Under the pieces are notes generated by a model that saw nothing but the letters and a program-made list of their open reading frames with translations, searched no databases and was not told where the DNA came from. A stretch of DNA of 64,000 nt, taken from NCBI RefSeq assembly GCF_029285175.1, contig NZ_JABEDH010000001.1, positions 1,550,001 to 1,614,000 on the forward strand, written 5' to 3'. Source of the DNA: Sulfitobacter sp. M05. GTDB lineage: Bacteria > Pseudomonadota > Alphaproteobacteria > Rhodobacterales > Rhodobacteraceae. The position numbers and the translations under genes are program-made. Each line of letters starts with the position of its first letter. The first letter of the stretch is position 1. Below are positions 55,718-63,323 of the stretch, one piece after another.

Positions 55718-55763
55718 GGTCTGTCTCCACAAATAATTTAGCAGTTTCAGTTTCTGCAAAAAT

Positions 55764-55788
55764 AACCGGAGCGTCGGGAATTGGTTCC
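55764..55788 (-). promoter_or_regulatory. EcfG-type promoter before DUF1328
   Basis: On the minus strand GGAAC (55784-55788) and GGTT (55764-55767) are 16 bases apart, 46 bases before the DUF1328 ATG. Confidence 0.8.
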
Positions 55789-55821
55789 GAGATTTATAAG
55801 CAGTGCTGCGCGGCCCCGCGC

Positions 55822-57396
55822 CTAGACCATTTCTTCGGGGGCACCGGGAAGGGCCGTGCCGATGCTGCGACTTGGTTCCAGCGCATGAGGTACAATGAAT
55901 CCCTTGCGCGCTTCCGGTGGCAGGGCCTCGTTTGACAGGGCGCGTTGCTTCCATTGTTCGAACCGCGCGGCCAACCCGCTTTCCGGTGCCTCCCCCAACC
56001 AGTGGAATGAAACCTTGTCGCTCAGCGCGTGGACCTGCGCCCCCTCCGTGACCACCACCCCGCCCTCAGCGTCCCATTTCATGCTGCGTCCGTTCAGGTT
56101 TGCCGATGACACAATGGCAGCGTGATCGTCAAAAATCGAGACTTTCGAATGAACATAGACGATGGGCGCACCAGCAAGCGTCGCACGTGCAGCCCGCGTA
56201 TCACGCTTGTCCGGGCGGCGGGGCTGCACCGGGCTGACGACCAAAAACCGATCGCCAAACTGTTTACGGATGTGGCCCAGACCGCGCGCTTGCAGGTGTT
56301 CGCCGAACCTTGCGTCCAATGAGACCTCGTCGGTGAATGCCACTTCTTCTGGGGCGGCAGGCACCAATGCGATCACCCGCAGGTCCGGTTTGCGTTTGCC
56401 CGCAGCCACCAGCGCGGCCACAATCCGGCGGTCGCGGAAATACTGGGTTTCCAGATAGATCAGTTCGCGCGCCGCAGCGATCTGCTTCAGATGCTCCTGC
56501 AACAGCGTGTCCTTGACGTTTTCCGGGGCCAGTCGAAAGCTTGTCCGGGCCCGCCGCCGCGACAGCGTCATTCGAAACGCAGAGCTTGTTTCGGGCGGTT
56601 GCCCCTTACGGTTGATCACATCCGGGAGCCTTGTCAAAAAGGTGCAAGCATCACGCGCAAGGGCCGGATCAGTCGACACCAGTTGCGTATCATGCCATGT
56701 ATCCTGCGCCGGCAGATCATGGCCGGCATCATCAACCCTGCGTTCGTTTAGATCCAACCCGCCGATATAGGTGGCACTGCGGTCAAAAATTGCCATTTTA
56801 TGATGCAGGGAAACCGGATGCAGCCTCGGCAACGCCGTCGGGCGCATCTTTATCCTGCCCTCGCGAACCCGTATCAAATCGTGCAGGCCGGGCGCAAAAC
56901 GCAGCCGGTCAAGCCCATTAGGATCGTCATTCAACCTTGCAATCGTCTTGGAAAGCGCCTGCCGTGTTTTAATGGCAAACATCATCCTTGGGACAATCCC
57001 GCCTCTGGCCGGATGCAGGATACAGCGCACAGTTATCGTCGCCGCGCCACGGTGCGTCAGCTCGTTCAGCGCGGTTGTCTGGGCAACAAAATGCCACGCC
57101 TGACTGTGCAGATCGAACGCCATGACCGGATCAAAATCGGACAAGGTTAGGTCAATCGGCACGCCACGGTTAAGGGTATGCTGAAATAAGTCAGCCCAGG
57201 TTTCCCCTACCTCCCGCGCACGCCGCGAAAGCAACCGCGTGCGCGGGTCAAACAGGCGAAACCCCATGTCGACCCTGTGCTGTGCATCCAGGAACAGTGC
57301 TTCAAGCTTTGGATAAGCCTCTTGCGCTGTGACCAGAACCTCAAAGCCTGCCTGTCTGGACGGACCGCGTTGAGTGCCATCAGTTTTTTCGGACAC
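55822..57396 (-). CDS. Phospholipase D-like protein with two HKD motifs
   Basis: This 524-residue protein has two PLD active-site motifs: [16 protein letters not shown] near the middle and [21 protein letters not shown] (in part) near the C-terminus. Both have the H-x-K-x4-D pattern. Relatives include cardiolipin synthases and phosphatidyltransferases. No membrane anchor is visible, which is less usual for a cardiolipin synthase. No ATG start is available; GTG at 57396 was chosen, and TTG at 57408 is an alternative. Its 5' end overlaps the end of ecfG by 17 bases, so it is the third gene of a nepR-ecfG-pld transcript. Confidence 0.82.
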   Translation of the reverse strand: MSEKTDGTQRGPSRQAGFEVLVTAQEAYPKLEALFLDAQHRVDMGFRLFDPRTRLLSRRAREVGETWADLFQHTLNRGVPIDLTLSDFDPVMAFDLHSQAWHFVAQTTALNELTHRGAATITVRCILHPARGGIVPRMMFAIKTRQALSKTIARLNDDPNGLDRLRFAPGLHDLIRVREGRIKMRPTALPRLHPVSLHHKMAIFDRSATYIGGLDLNERRVDDAGHDLPAQDTWHDTQLVSTDPALARDACTFLTRLPDVINRKGQPPETSSAFRMTLSRRRARTSFRLAPENVKDTLLQEHLKQIAAARELIYLETQYFRDRRIVAALVAAGKRKPDLRVIALVPAAPEEVAFTDEVSLDARFGEHLQARGLGHIRKQFGDRFLVVSPVQPRRPDKRDTRAARATLAGAPIVYVHSKVSIFDDHAAIVSSANLNGRSMKWDAEGGVVVTEGAQVHALSDKVSFHWLGEAPESGLAARFEQWKQRALSNEALPPEARKGFIVPHALEPSRSIGTALPGAPEEMV

Positions 57397-57955
57397 TTTG
57401 CCCCGCAACGACTACTGCCATAGTCCCCGAATCCGTCAACTCAAGCGAGTCGTCAGGTGACAGATCAAGCAACTCGACCAGTTTTTGACGGGCGCGGTTC
57501 ACACGACTTTTCATCGTGCCGGTGGCGACACCACACATTTCTGCCGCCTCGTGATAGGCAAACCCCGACGCCCCGACGAGGGTTAACGCCTCGCGCTGGT
57601 CATCCGGCAGGGTCTCGAAGGCCTCAAGGAAGTCATTATAGGCCAGCTTGCCATCATGTTCAGGTTTCACAGCCAGATTGCCGCTCAGCACCCCGTCCAC
57701 GTCCGCAACTTCACGGCGCGATTTCGTGTAGGTTGTATAATATGTGTTCCGTAAGATTGTGAAAAGCCAGGCGCGCATGTTTGTTCCCGCTTCAAACTTG
57801 CCGATTGATTTCCAAGCTTTCATCACGGTTTCCTGCACCAGATCGTCAGCCAGCGTACCGTTACGACACAGGCTCAGGGCAAAGGCCCGCAAAGCACCCA
57901 GATGTGTCACAAGCTCGTCTCTCGGATCTATATCCGCGATGACGTCATTTGCCAT
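57380..57955 (-). CDS. ecfG: ECF sigma factor EcfG (general stress response)
   Basis: This 191-residue sigma factor has region 2 (DLVQETVMKAWKSIGKFE, then NMRAWLFTILRNTYYT) and region 4 (LPDDQREALTLVGASGFAYH, then GTMKSRVNRARQKL), spaced by an acidic linker as in EcfG. It directs RNA polymerase to GGAAC-N16-RGTT promoters, eight of which lie in this window. The ATG at 57955 has AGGA at the right distance; the ATG at 57964 is an alternative. It overlaps the end of nepR and is followed by a PLD-like gene. Confidence 0.92.
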   Translation of the reverse strand: MANDVIADIDPRDELVTHLGALRAFALSLCRNGTLADDLVQETVMKAWKSIGKFEAGTNMRAWLFTILRNTYYTTYTKSRREVADVDGVLSGNLAVKPEHDGKLAYNDFLEAFETLPDDQREALTLVGASGFAYHEAAEMCGVATGTMKSRVNRARQKLVELLDLSPDDSLELTDSGTMAVVVAGQSVRKN

Positions 57956-58118
57956 TTTGCTCATCCTGTTGTCGCAATTGCTCGATCAGGGAAGTAAGGT
58001 TTGCCGGCAACTCTTCCTCGGCCTTTTCCTGAAAGGACCTGCGTAATTGCTCTTTTATCAGCGCGGAACGCTGGTTCTCATGTCTATTCTCATTGTTCAT
58101 GGCCCGGATGCTCTCCAT
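57945..58118 (-). CDS. nepR: Anti-sigma factor NepR
   Basis: This small protein (57 residues from 58118) has the NepR core: IKEQLRRSFQEKAEEELPAN and LTSLIEQLRQQ, two helices that bind EcfG and PhyR. The ATG at 58118 was chosen; ATG 58100 has GGAGAG upstream and is also possible, while GTG 58154 is too close to the promoter. It overlaps ecfG by about 11 bases. Phosphorylated PhyR would pull it off EcfG. Confidence 0.9.
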   Translation of the reverse strand: MESIRAMNNENRHENQRSALIKEQLRRSFQEKAEEELPANLTSLIEQLRQQDEQNGK

Positions 58119-58163
58119 AGATTTTCTGAACCCCGCAAAACGGAAAAATTTCACATATTAGAT

Positions 58164-58188
58164 GGAACCAAACCACGGATGTCGAGTT
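58164..58188 (+). promoter_or_regulatory. EcfG-type promoter before phyR
   Basis: GGAAC (58164-58168) and AGTT (58185-58188) are 16 bases apart, 36 bases before the phyR ATG. It overlaps the nepR promoter on the other strand almost completely. Confidence 0.82.
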
Positions 58189-58195
58189 TGGTTCC
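58171..58195 (-). promoter_or_regulatory. EcfG-type promoter before nepR-ecfG
   Basis: On the minus strand GGAAC (58191-58195) and GGTT (58171-58174) are 16 bases apart. Together with the plus-strand site this makes a dyad TTTGGAACC...GGTTCCAAA pattern, so EcfG may control both sides at one place. Confidence 0.8.
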
Positions 58196-58224
58196 AAAGA
58201 AAATAAAGAAAACAAGGAAACACA

Positions 58225-59040
58225 ATGACACAGACCGCATCAGAAAAGCCTCTTTCGCGCGTGGTCGCGGACCTGCTGCCGTACCTGCGCCGCTATGCGC
58301 GGGCTTTGACCGGTTCACAGCAAACCGGGGATCGGTACGCCGCAACCACATTAGAGGCCTTCCTGACAGATCGTTCCATTTTTGAAACGGCCTCCAGTCA
58401 CAAAGTCGCGCTTTTTGGTGCTTTTCACCGCATCTGGTCCAGCCTTGGTGCCCCGGTGCAGGACGACGAGACCGGCATGACCGCACAAGCGCAGCTGCAT
58501 CTGTCACGATTGACAGAAAACACACGCGAGGCGTTGCTGCTGAACACCATCGAAGATTTTTCTGTGGCGGAAGTGGCCGAAATCATGGAAATTGAAGAGA
58601 GCGAAGCAACCGAACTGCTGCGGATCGCTGAGCAGGAAGTCGAAAAATCCGTCGCCGGCAACATCCTTGTCATCGAAGACGAAGCCATCATCGCATTGCA
58701 TATCAAAAAGATCGTCACCGAACTGGGCCACAATGTCACCGGTGTCGCCCGCAAGCATAAAGACGCGGTCAAACTGGCGGCAACCGAACGCCCCGACCTG
58801 ATCCTGTCCGACATTCAGCTGGCGGATGGTTCTTCTGGTGTTGATGCTGTGAATGAAATTCTCGCAGACGCCGGCGACATTCCGGTGATCTTTATCACCG
58901 CCTTCCCAGAGCGCCTGCTGACCGGTGACCGTCCGGAACCAGCGTTCCTTATTTCAAAGCCCTACACCGAAGATCAAGTGCGCTCTGCTGTCAGTCAGGC
59001 CATGTTCTTCTCGTCTTCCGAAATTATCGAGGGGCACTGA
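58225..59040 (+). CDS. phyR: Response regulator PhyR (sigma-like plus receiver)
   Basis: This 271-residue protein has an N-terminal sigma-like domain (residues 10-140, LSRVVADLLPYLRRYARALTG and LSRLTENTREALLLNTIEDF, each in part) and a C-terminal receiver (146-265). The phosphorylation site is Asp196 in ILSDIQLADGSSG; the acidic pocket is E151/D152 and the Lys is in LISKPYTEDQ. FITAFPE matches the FATGUY-type signature. Phosphorylation opens the protein so its sigma-like domain binds NepR and frees EcfG. It is divergent from nepR-ecfG and has its own EcfG promoter, giving positive feedback. Confidence 0.94.
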   Translation: MTQTASEKPLSRVVADLLPYLRRYARALTGSQQTGDRYAATTLEAFLTDRSIFETASSHKVALFGAFHRIWSSLGAPVQDDETGMTAQAQLHLSRLTENTREALLLNTIEDFSVAEVAEIMEIEESEATELLRIAEQEVEKSVAGNILVIEDEAIIALHIKKIVTELGHNVTGVARKHKDAVKLAATERPDLILSDIQLADGSSGVDAVNEILADAGDIPVIFITAFPERLLTGDRPEPAFLISKPYTEDQVRSAVSQAMFFSSSEIIEGH

Positions 59041-59051
59041 TCAAAATACTT

Positions 59052-59076
59052 GGAACCATTCCGCTGCGCCGGGGTT
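59052..59076 (+). promoter_or_regulatory. EcfG-type promoter before the DUF883-like gene
   Basis: GGAAC (59052-59056) and GGTT (59073-59076) are separated by 16 bases, 32 bases before the ATG of the DUF883-like gene. Confidence 0.8.
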
Positions 59077-59108
59077 TGGATGGTGAACGTAAACAAAGGA
59101 GACACCTT

Positions 59109-59432
59109 ATGGCACAGTCAACAAAGAGCAACATTGCAGAGTTGAACACAGACGTCACCAAACAGATGGCTATCCTACGCGACGACATCGCCAATCTGAC
59201 GGCAACCGTCGCCGAATACGGCAAGGCACAGGGCGACATTGTGAAAGCGGCGGCGACGTCCAAGGCCAACAATGTTGTCGAAAACGGCACCGCAGCGGCG
59301 GACGCGGTGAAGGCGAAAGCGACAAAGTCCTATTCCGACGCAGAGGATGCTGTGCGGGCAAACCCGGGTGCCGCCGTTGGCATCGCGGCGGGCATCGGCT
59401 TCCTGGTCGGCATGATTTCGGCACGCCGCTAA
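59109..59432 (+). CDS. DUF883/ElaB-YqjD-like protein
   Basis: This 107-residue protein has a long amphipathic helical region (LNTDVTKQMAILRDDIANLT) and a C-terminal membrane anchor GAAVGIAAGIGFLVGMISARR (in part), the ElaB/YqjD/DUF883 layout. E. coli YqjD binds ribosomes at the inner membrane in stationary phase. AAAGGAG precedes the ATG at 59109. It is followed by a holin-like gene with a one-base overlap, as in the E. coli yqjDE pair. An EcfG-type promoter lies upstream. Confidence 0.85.
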   Translation: MAQSTKSNIAELNTDVTKQMAILRDDIANLTATVAEYGKAQGDIVKAAATSKANNVVENGTAAADAVKAKATKSYSDAEDAVRANPGAAVGIAAGIGFLVGMISARR

Positions 59433-59773
59433 TGTTTGGCATCGAAAAGAAAGTAGAGAAGGCCGCCCGCAAAGGCGCGGCCTTTTCCGCAGCCGCCCTG
59501 TTGGGGTGCGTCGGTGCGGCATTTTTGACCGCCGCGGGTTGGATGGTGCTAAGCGAGTTGCGTTCAGATCTGTTCGCAGCAACCGTCATCGGGGCCCTTT
59601 ATCTGGGGGCTGCGGCGATTGCCGCCGCTGCCGGCCTGAAAGAGCCCAATCGCCCAGCCAAAGCCGCGCAACAGCAGCAGCAACTGCCGCAAGATATGAC
59701 ACCGCTGCAAATGGTCGTCTTGTCGTTCTTGCAGGGCTTCGAACAGGGGCGCCACAAGGACCGCTCTGTCTAA
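59432..59773 (+). CDS. YqjE-like membrane protein (phage holin family, superfamily III)
   Basis: This 113-residue protein has two hydrophobic helices (SAAALLGCVGAAFLTAAGWM and FAATVIGALYLGAAAIAAAAG, each in part) and a Gln-rich polar tail (AAQQQQQLPQDM). It belongs to the YqjE/DUF1469 'phage holin' family, which is a chromosomal stress-associated family; nothing else phage-like is near. Its ATG overlaps the DUF883 stop (TAATG), so the two form a pair like yqjD-yqjE. Confidence 0.78.
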   Translation: MFGIEKKVEKAARKGAAFSAAALLGCVGAAFLTAAGWMVLSELRSDLFAATVIGALYLGAAAIAAAAGLKEPNRPAKAAQQQQQLPQDMTPLQMVVLSFLQGFEQGRHKDRSV

Positions 59774-59792
59774 AGCAACTCTAATCTTTTAG

Positions 59793-60560
59793 GTGACCAA
59801 CTTGTTTCAGAGAAAATCCGGTCGCAGTAAAAATGGCGTTTCGTGCGACAACTGTCCACTTCGCCCGAAACGCATTTTCAAAGACTTTAATGCTGAAACC
59901 CTGACGTTTATGAAGCGATTTAAGGTGGGTGAGCTGTCCGTTGATTCAGGCACACCCCTCTTATCCGAAGGATCGAGCACGCCGCAGGTGTTTACCGCCC
60001 TCAGCGGCATGGGACTGCGCTATAAGACCTTGGAAACCGGCGAGCGACAGGTCATCAGCTTTATCATGCCGGGTGACTTTATCGGCTTGCAAGCTGCGGT
60101 CATGGGAGAGATGCAGCACTCTGTTGAGGCGACAACCGATATGGTTCTCTGCGTCTTCGACCGGTCTGCCCTCTGGGATTTGTTCAAACATGAACCGCAA
60201 CGTGCTTTTGATCTGACTTGGGTCGCCGCGGTAGAAGAGCATTTTCTTGGCGAAACCGTCGCATCATTGGGCCAACGGACCGGCACAGAACGTCTTGCCT
60301 GGGCTTTGGTACGCTTGTTCATCCACCTTTCGGCGCTTGATCTGAAGAAAGGCAATTCCGTCCCCCTGCCCTACCGGCAACAGGATCTAGCGGATGCTTT
60401 GGGCTTATCGCTGGTGCATACCAACAAAATTCTAAGCAGCTTTCGCAGCAAGGGGCTGGCGGTTTGGAAAGAGGCACGCCTAAGCGTTCCCGATCTGGCG
60501 AAGCTGGCCAAAATCGCTGCGGTTGATCCCGAAGCGGAACCGGTCAGACCCCTGATCTGA
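59793..60560 (+). CDS. Crp/Fnr-family transcriptional regulator
   Basis: This 255-residue protein has an N-terminal CDNCPLRPK segment, a cyclic-nucleotide-type beta-roll domain (FTALSGMGLRYKTLETGERQ, in part; MPGDFIGLQAAVMGEM), a dimer helix and a C-terminal HTH (RQQDLADALGLSLVHTNKIL). Only one CxxC is present at the N-terminus and the further Cys spacing of classical Fnr is not seen, so a [4Fe-4S] oxygen sensor is uncertain. The start is GTG at 59793; TTG at 59802 has a better-placed AGGTG. It follows the holin-like gene by 19 bases and may share its EcfG promoter. The 3' end overlaps the DUF2254 gene. Confidence 0.85.
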   Translation: MTNLFQRKSGRSKNGVSCDNCPLRPKRIFKDFNAETLTFMKRFKVGELSVDSGTPLLSEGSSTPQVFTALSGMGLRYKTLETGERQVISFIMPGDFIGLQAAVMGEMQHSVEATTDMVLCVFDRSALWDLFKHEPQRAFDLTWVAAVEEHFLGETVASLGQRTGTERLAWALVRLFIHLSALDLKKGNSVPLPYRQQDLADALGLSLVHTNKILSSFRSKGLAVWKEARLSVPDLAKLAKIAAVDPEAEPVRPLI

Positions 60561-61752
60561 TCCGCTTGGCCAAATCGTCCACGGCGGCCCGATTGGTGTC
60601 AGTGGCCAAATCGGAAAGGCGTTCAAGCGTATTTAGCATCTCCTTGCGTGCAAGGGGGTCATCCTGAATATAACTGACACATCCCCCCAACGACACGTTC
60701 AGCAACGCGTCGAATTTAATCGGGTTTGCCAGAACGCCCTCGCAGCGAAAAATATGCAGCTGCCTGTCCACCCGTACCATCGCGGCCAAGCCGGCCTCCA
60801 TCCATTGAATACAGCTGATCGCGGTGAACGGATCGTTCAGCCCCGGTGACATCGCGCGGGCCACGATCTCGACCAGTTCTTCCGCGATAAAAATCAGGTT
60901 CTGTTTCTCTGTTTTTGTCAGGCCAAGCGCCACGGCTTCCCGCAGGCACCGCTCCACCTCTTGGGACAAGGGAGACACCGCACCCCAGACCCGCAAGGCG
61001 GGGCGGTGCGGGTTCATAAACGCACCGGGGGTTTCAAGTATCTCGATTACCCAACCATTTTCCGCGGCGAGGTCGCCAAGCCTGTCTTGTGCAATATTGT
61101 GGATATATCCCGAGGTGCGCAAATACACATCGACCGCGTCGGACTGGTACACGGTCACTGCCACCGGCTCAGCGTCCAGCAAGGCCTCGATATCACGGCC
61201 AAAACGCTGGCCCAACCCTGCCACGATATTGGACGCGCTGATTGTTTCGGGCACATGGTGGACGTGGTAAATCATCACAAACACCGACACGAGCGCGAGG
61301 ATCATCGTAAGAATGATGGAGAAATGCGGGACAAAAGCCGCCACATCGTCCTGTGGGCTTTCAATAGCACGTAGCACCAACAGAGCAAAAGTGAAGGTCG
61401 ATATCAGCACACCAAGGGTATATTGGTTGCCCCTGTCGCGCATGAAATTCCCAACAAGGCGCGGACCGAATTGCCCCGAGGCAAAGGACACTGCGAGCAT
61501 GGTAAGGGAGAACATCACCCCCGCCACGCCAATCATCGCCTGGGCGATAACCGAAACAATGGCACGCGCGCCTTCGGCACTGACCACATCGTTCATCCAG
61601 CGGGGGCGGAGTTTGGAAATTTCGGGATGGCCGTCCACGATCAGGGCCGCAAAGGCCAGCAGAATCGCGGACAGCACCAAAAATGTGGGCACGAACCAGT
61701 AACTTGCCCTTATGTCATCAAGATATTTCTTGATCCGCGCACTGAAGAACAT
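60544..61752 (-). CDS. DUF2254 membrane protein
   Basis: This 402-residue protein has four membrane helices in its first 160 residues (SYWFVPTFLVLSAILLAFAA, in part; AMIGVAGVMFSLTMLAVSF) and a soluble C-terminal part with the conserved SPGLNDPFTAISCIQWMEAG. This is DUF2254, of unknown function. The gene starts 15 bases after the dps stop and is probably read from the dps EcfG promoter. Its end overlaps the Crp/Fnr gene by 17 bases on the opposite strand. Confidence 0.85.
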   Translation of the reverse strand: MFFSARIKKYLDDIRASYWFVPTFLVLSAILLAFAALIVDGHPEISKLRPRWMNDVVSAEGARAIVSVIAQAMIGVAGVMFSLTMLAVSFASGQFGPRLVGNFMRDRGNQYTLGVLISTFTFALLVLRAIESPQDDVAAFVPHFSIILTMILALVSVFVMIYHVHHVPETISASNIVAGLGQRFGRDIEALLDAEPVAVTVYQSDAVDVYLRTSGYIHNIAQDRLGDLAAENGWVIEILETPGAFMNPHRPALRVWGAVSPLSQEVERCLREAVALGLTKTEKQNLIFIAEELVEIVARAMSPGLNDPFTAISCIQWMEAGLAAMVRVDRQLHIFRCEGVLANPIKFDALLNVSLGGCVSYIQDDPLARKEMLNTLERLSDLATDTNRAAVDDLAKRIRSGV

Positions 61753-61767
61753 AGGGCATTTTACCTT

Positions 61768-62265
61768 TTAGGTGGTCGCAAGGGCGCGCAGCATCCAGGC
61801 TGCTTTTTCATGAAACGCCGCCCGTGCGGTAGCCAGATCTTCGGTCACCGGGTCGCCTGCGTCTGCTGCCTTTTCGATCACATCGTGCAACCGCTTGGCA
61901 ACCTTGCTGTGATCCTCTGCCAGACTATTACACAAGGTAATCGCATCCGCAGCTTCAGTGATGTCATTTACAACCGATCCTTTCAGCAAAGCCGAGGGCG
62001 ACATGGCAGTCAGATGCCCCAGCGCACGGATACGTTCGGCGATCTCGTCTGCGGCAGCGAACAGGTCACCATACTGTGCTTCTGTCAGGTTATGCACCGC
62101 GTAAAACATCGGTCCTTCCACATTCCAATGAACGGCGTGAGTCTTGATCGTCAGATTGTAGGTATCCGACAGGACCTTGGCCAAGTCCTTGGCCACAACC
62201 TTGGCGTCTGTCACACCAGTTTTGATTTCCACGACCTCGGGGGTTGGTTTCAAAGCATTTGTCAT
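61768..62265 (-). CDS. dps: Dps family DNA-binding/ferroxidase protein
   Basis: This 165-residue ferritin-like protein has the intersubunit ferroxidase residues His46, His58, Asp73 and Glu77 with the same spacing as E. coli Dps (12, 15 and 4 residues). The motifs THAVHWNVEG and DEIAERIRALG are clear. It oxidises Fe2+ with peroxide and stores iron, protecting DNA under stress. AAAGGAGA precedes the ATG at 62265. An EcfG-type promoter is directly upstream, and the DUF2254 gene follows in the same direction. Confidence 0.93.
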   Translation of the reverse strand: MTNALKPTPEVVEIKTGVTDAKVVAKDLAKVLSDTYNLTIKTHAVHWNVEGPMFYAVHNLTEAQYGDLFAAADEIAERIRALGHLTAMSPSALLKGSVVNDITEAADAITLCNSLAEDHSKVAKRLHDVIEKAADAGDPVTEDLATARAAFHEKAAWMLRALATT

Positions 62266-62288
62266 TTGAAGTCTCCTTTCCACAAAAC

Positions 62289-62313
62289 AACCGATGTGGA
62301 CGCGCTTCGTTCC
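62289..62313 (-). promoter_or_regulatory. EcfG-type promoter before dps
   Basis: On the minus strand GGAAC (62309-62313) and GGTT (62289-62292) are separated by 16 bases. The predicted transcript would begin about 17-20 bases before the dps ATG, leaving just the AAAGGAGA leader. Confidence 0.82.
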
Positions 62314-62324
62314 CTCTTGCAGCG

Positions 62325-62798
62325 TCAGTTTTTGCGCGCAACGGCGGGATCGAACAAAGGAACCGTGGAAATAGACATTTTGGCCGATCCGTTTTGCAAT
62401 TCATTGGCATGGGCGATGTAGATCAAAGTTTGGTTGGCCTCGTCAAAAATCCGGGTGACGCGCAAGGATTTCAGGATGATTGAACGGCGTTCCGAGAACA
62501 CCCGCTCGCCCTCATCATCGCGCTCAATGTCGCCCAGTGTGATCGGACCGGTCTGGCGGCAGGAGACGGAGGCATTCGAGGGGTCTTCGAACCAGTTCCC
62601 TTTTTGCAGACGGTCAATCACCCCACGGTCGAAATAGGCAACATGACAGGTCACCCCTTCCACTTCGGGATCGGAAAACGCCTCGATCAGAATGTCGTTG
62701 CCAAGCCAGTCAACGTCGACATTGCCAACCTGTTCGGCCAGCGAGGCAACGGGAAAAATCGTGAGGGCAGCAGCAAAGATAGCGCTTTTGAGGGACAT
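62325..62798 (-). CDS. creA: CreA family exported protein
   Basis: This 157-residue protein has a signal peptide ending in VASLA and the CreA core: VGNVDVDWLGNDILIEAFSDPEVEGVTCHVAYFDRG (quoted in part as IEAFSDPEVEGVTCHVAYF), SNASVSCRQTGPI and the two conserved cysteines. E. coli CreA is a periplasmic protein of unknown function near the CreBC genes. CGGAGA precedes the ATG at 62798; longer readings would cover the promoter. A GGAAC-N16-GGTT site lies 26 bases upstream. Confidence 0.88.
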   Translation of the reverse strand: MSLKSAIFAAALTIFPVASLAEQVGNVDVDWLGNDILIEAFSDPEVEGVTCHVAYFDRGVIDRLQKGNWFEDPSNASVSCRQTGPITLGDIERDDEGERVFSERRSIILKSLRVTRIFDEANQTLIYIAHANELQNGSAKMSISTVPLFDPAVARKN

Positions 62799-62824
62799 AT
62801 TCGTTCTCCGGACCAAAGGGGGAC

Positions 62825-62849
62825 AACCAACTGTAACGCAAATGGTTCC
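62825..62849 (-). promoter_or_regulatory. EcfG-type promoter before creA
   Basis: On the minus strand GGAAC (62845-62849) and GGTT (62825-62828) are 16 bases apart, 26 bases before the creA ATG. Confidence 0.8.
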
Positions 62850-62862
62850 GGTCATCGTTTTT

Positions 62863-62887
62863 GGAACGCTTTCGCCACAGCGTAGTT
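62863..62887 (+). promoter_or_regulatory. EcfG-type promoter before csbD
   Basis: GGAAC (62863-62867) and AGTT (62884-62887) are 16 bases apart, 45 bases before the csbD ATG. It lies back-to-back with the creA promoter, 13 bases between them. Confidence 0.82.
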
Positions 62888-62932
62888 GACCTTGCAGACG
62901 ACAAAAATTGAAGTTTTGACAGGAGTTCGACA

Positions 62933-63133
62933 ATGAATTGGGACCAGATTAAAGGCGAATGGAAAGTCATGAAGGGTAAGGCACGCAGCAAATGGGGCGA
63001 TCTTACCGACGATGAGCTGGAAGAAGCCGCAGGCGAGCGTGAGAAGCTCGAAGGCTTGATCCAGAAGCGTTACGGCAAGACCAAAGAACAGGCCAAAGAA
63101 GAGGTCGACAGCTGGATGAATGAAAGCGCGTAA
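62933..63133 (+). CDS. CsbD family stress protein
   Basis: This 66-residue protein is a typical CsbD/YjbJ protein: MNWDQIKGEWKVMKGKARSK, WGDLTDDELEEAAGEREKLEG and LIQKRYGKTKEQAKEEVDSW (each in part). It is small, highly charged and helical; CsbD proteins are among the strongest general-stress genes in many bacteria, with unknown action. An EcfG-type promoter is upstream and a terminator downstream. Confidence 0.93.
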   Translation: MNWDQIKGEWKVMKGKARSKWGDLTDDELEEAAGEREKLEGLIQKRYGKTKEQAKEEVDSWMNESA

Positions 63134-63199
63134 CCCCGCATACCCACCTTCCCCGCTTGACCTATTGTGCGGGGTGATGTGGCATAGGACGAAACGATC

Positions 63200-63224
63200 A
63201 AGGCTCCCTTGCGGGGGCCTTTTT
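63200..63224 (+). terminator. Rho-independent terminator after csbD
   Basis: A nine-base-pair stem (AAGGCTCCC with GGGGGCCTT, one T-G pair) with a TTGC loop is followed by a T run, 67 bases after the stop. A second hairpin (CCCCGC/GCGGGG) lies upstream at about 63152-63175. Confidence 0.85.
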
Positions 63225-63323
63225 ATATAGACCATATGTGTGTCCCCGACGATGTTACCCTTTGAAGTTGCGCACCGCGCAGAAACAAACCGATGTCGCC
63301 GAGCCGCAGAAAAAGCCAGTGCC

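Noticed and set aside
59432..59773. Phage remnant suggested by the holin family name
   Set aside because: The protein pairs with a DUF883/YqjD-like gene as in the chromosomal yqjD-yqjE arrangement, and no other phage gene is near.
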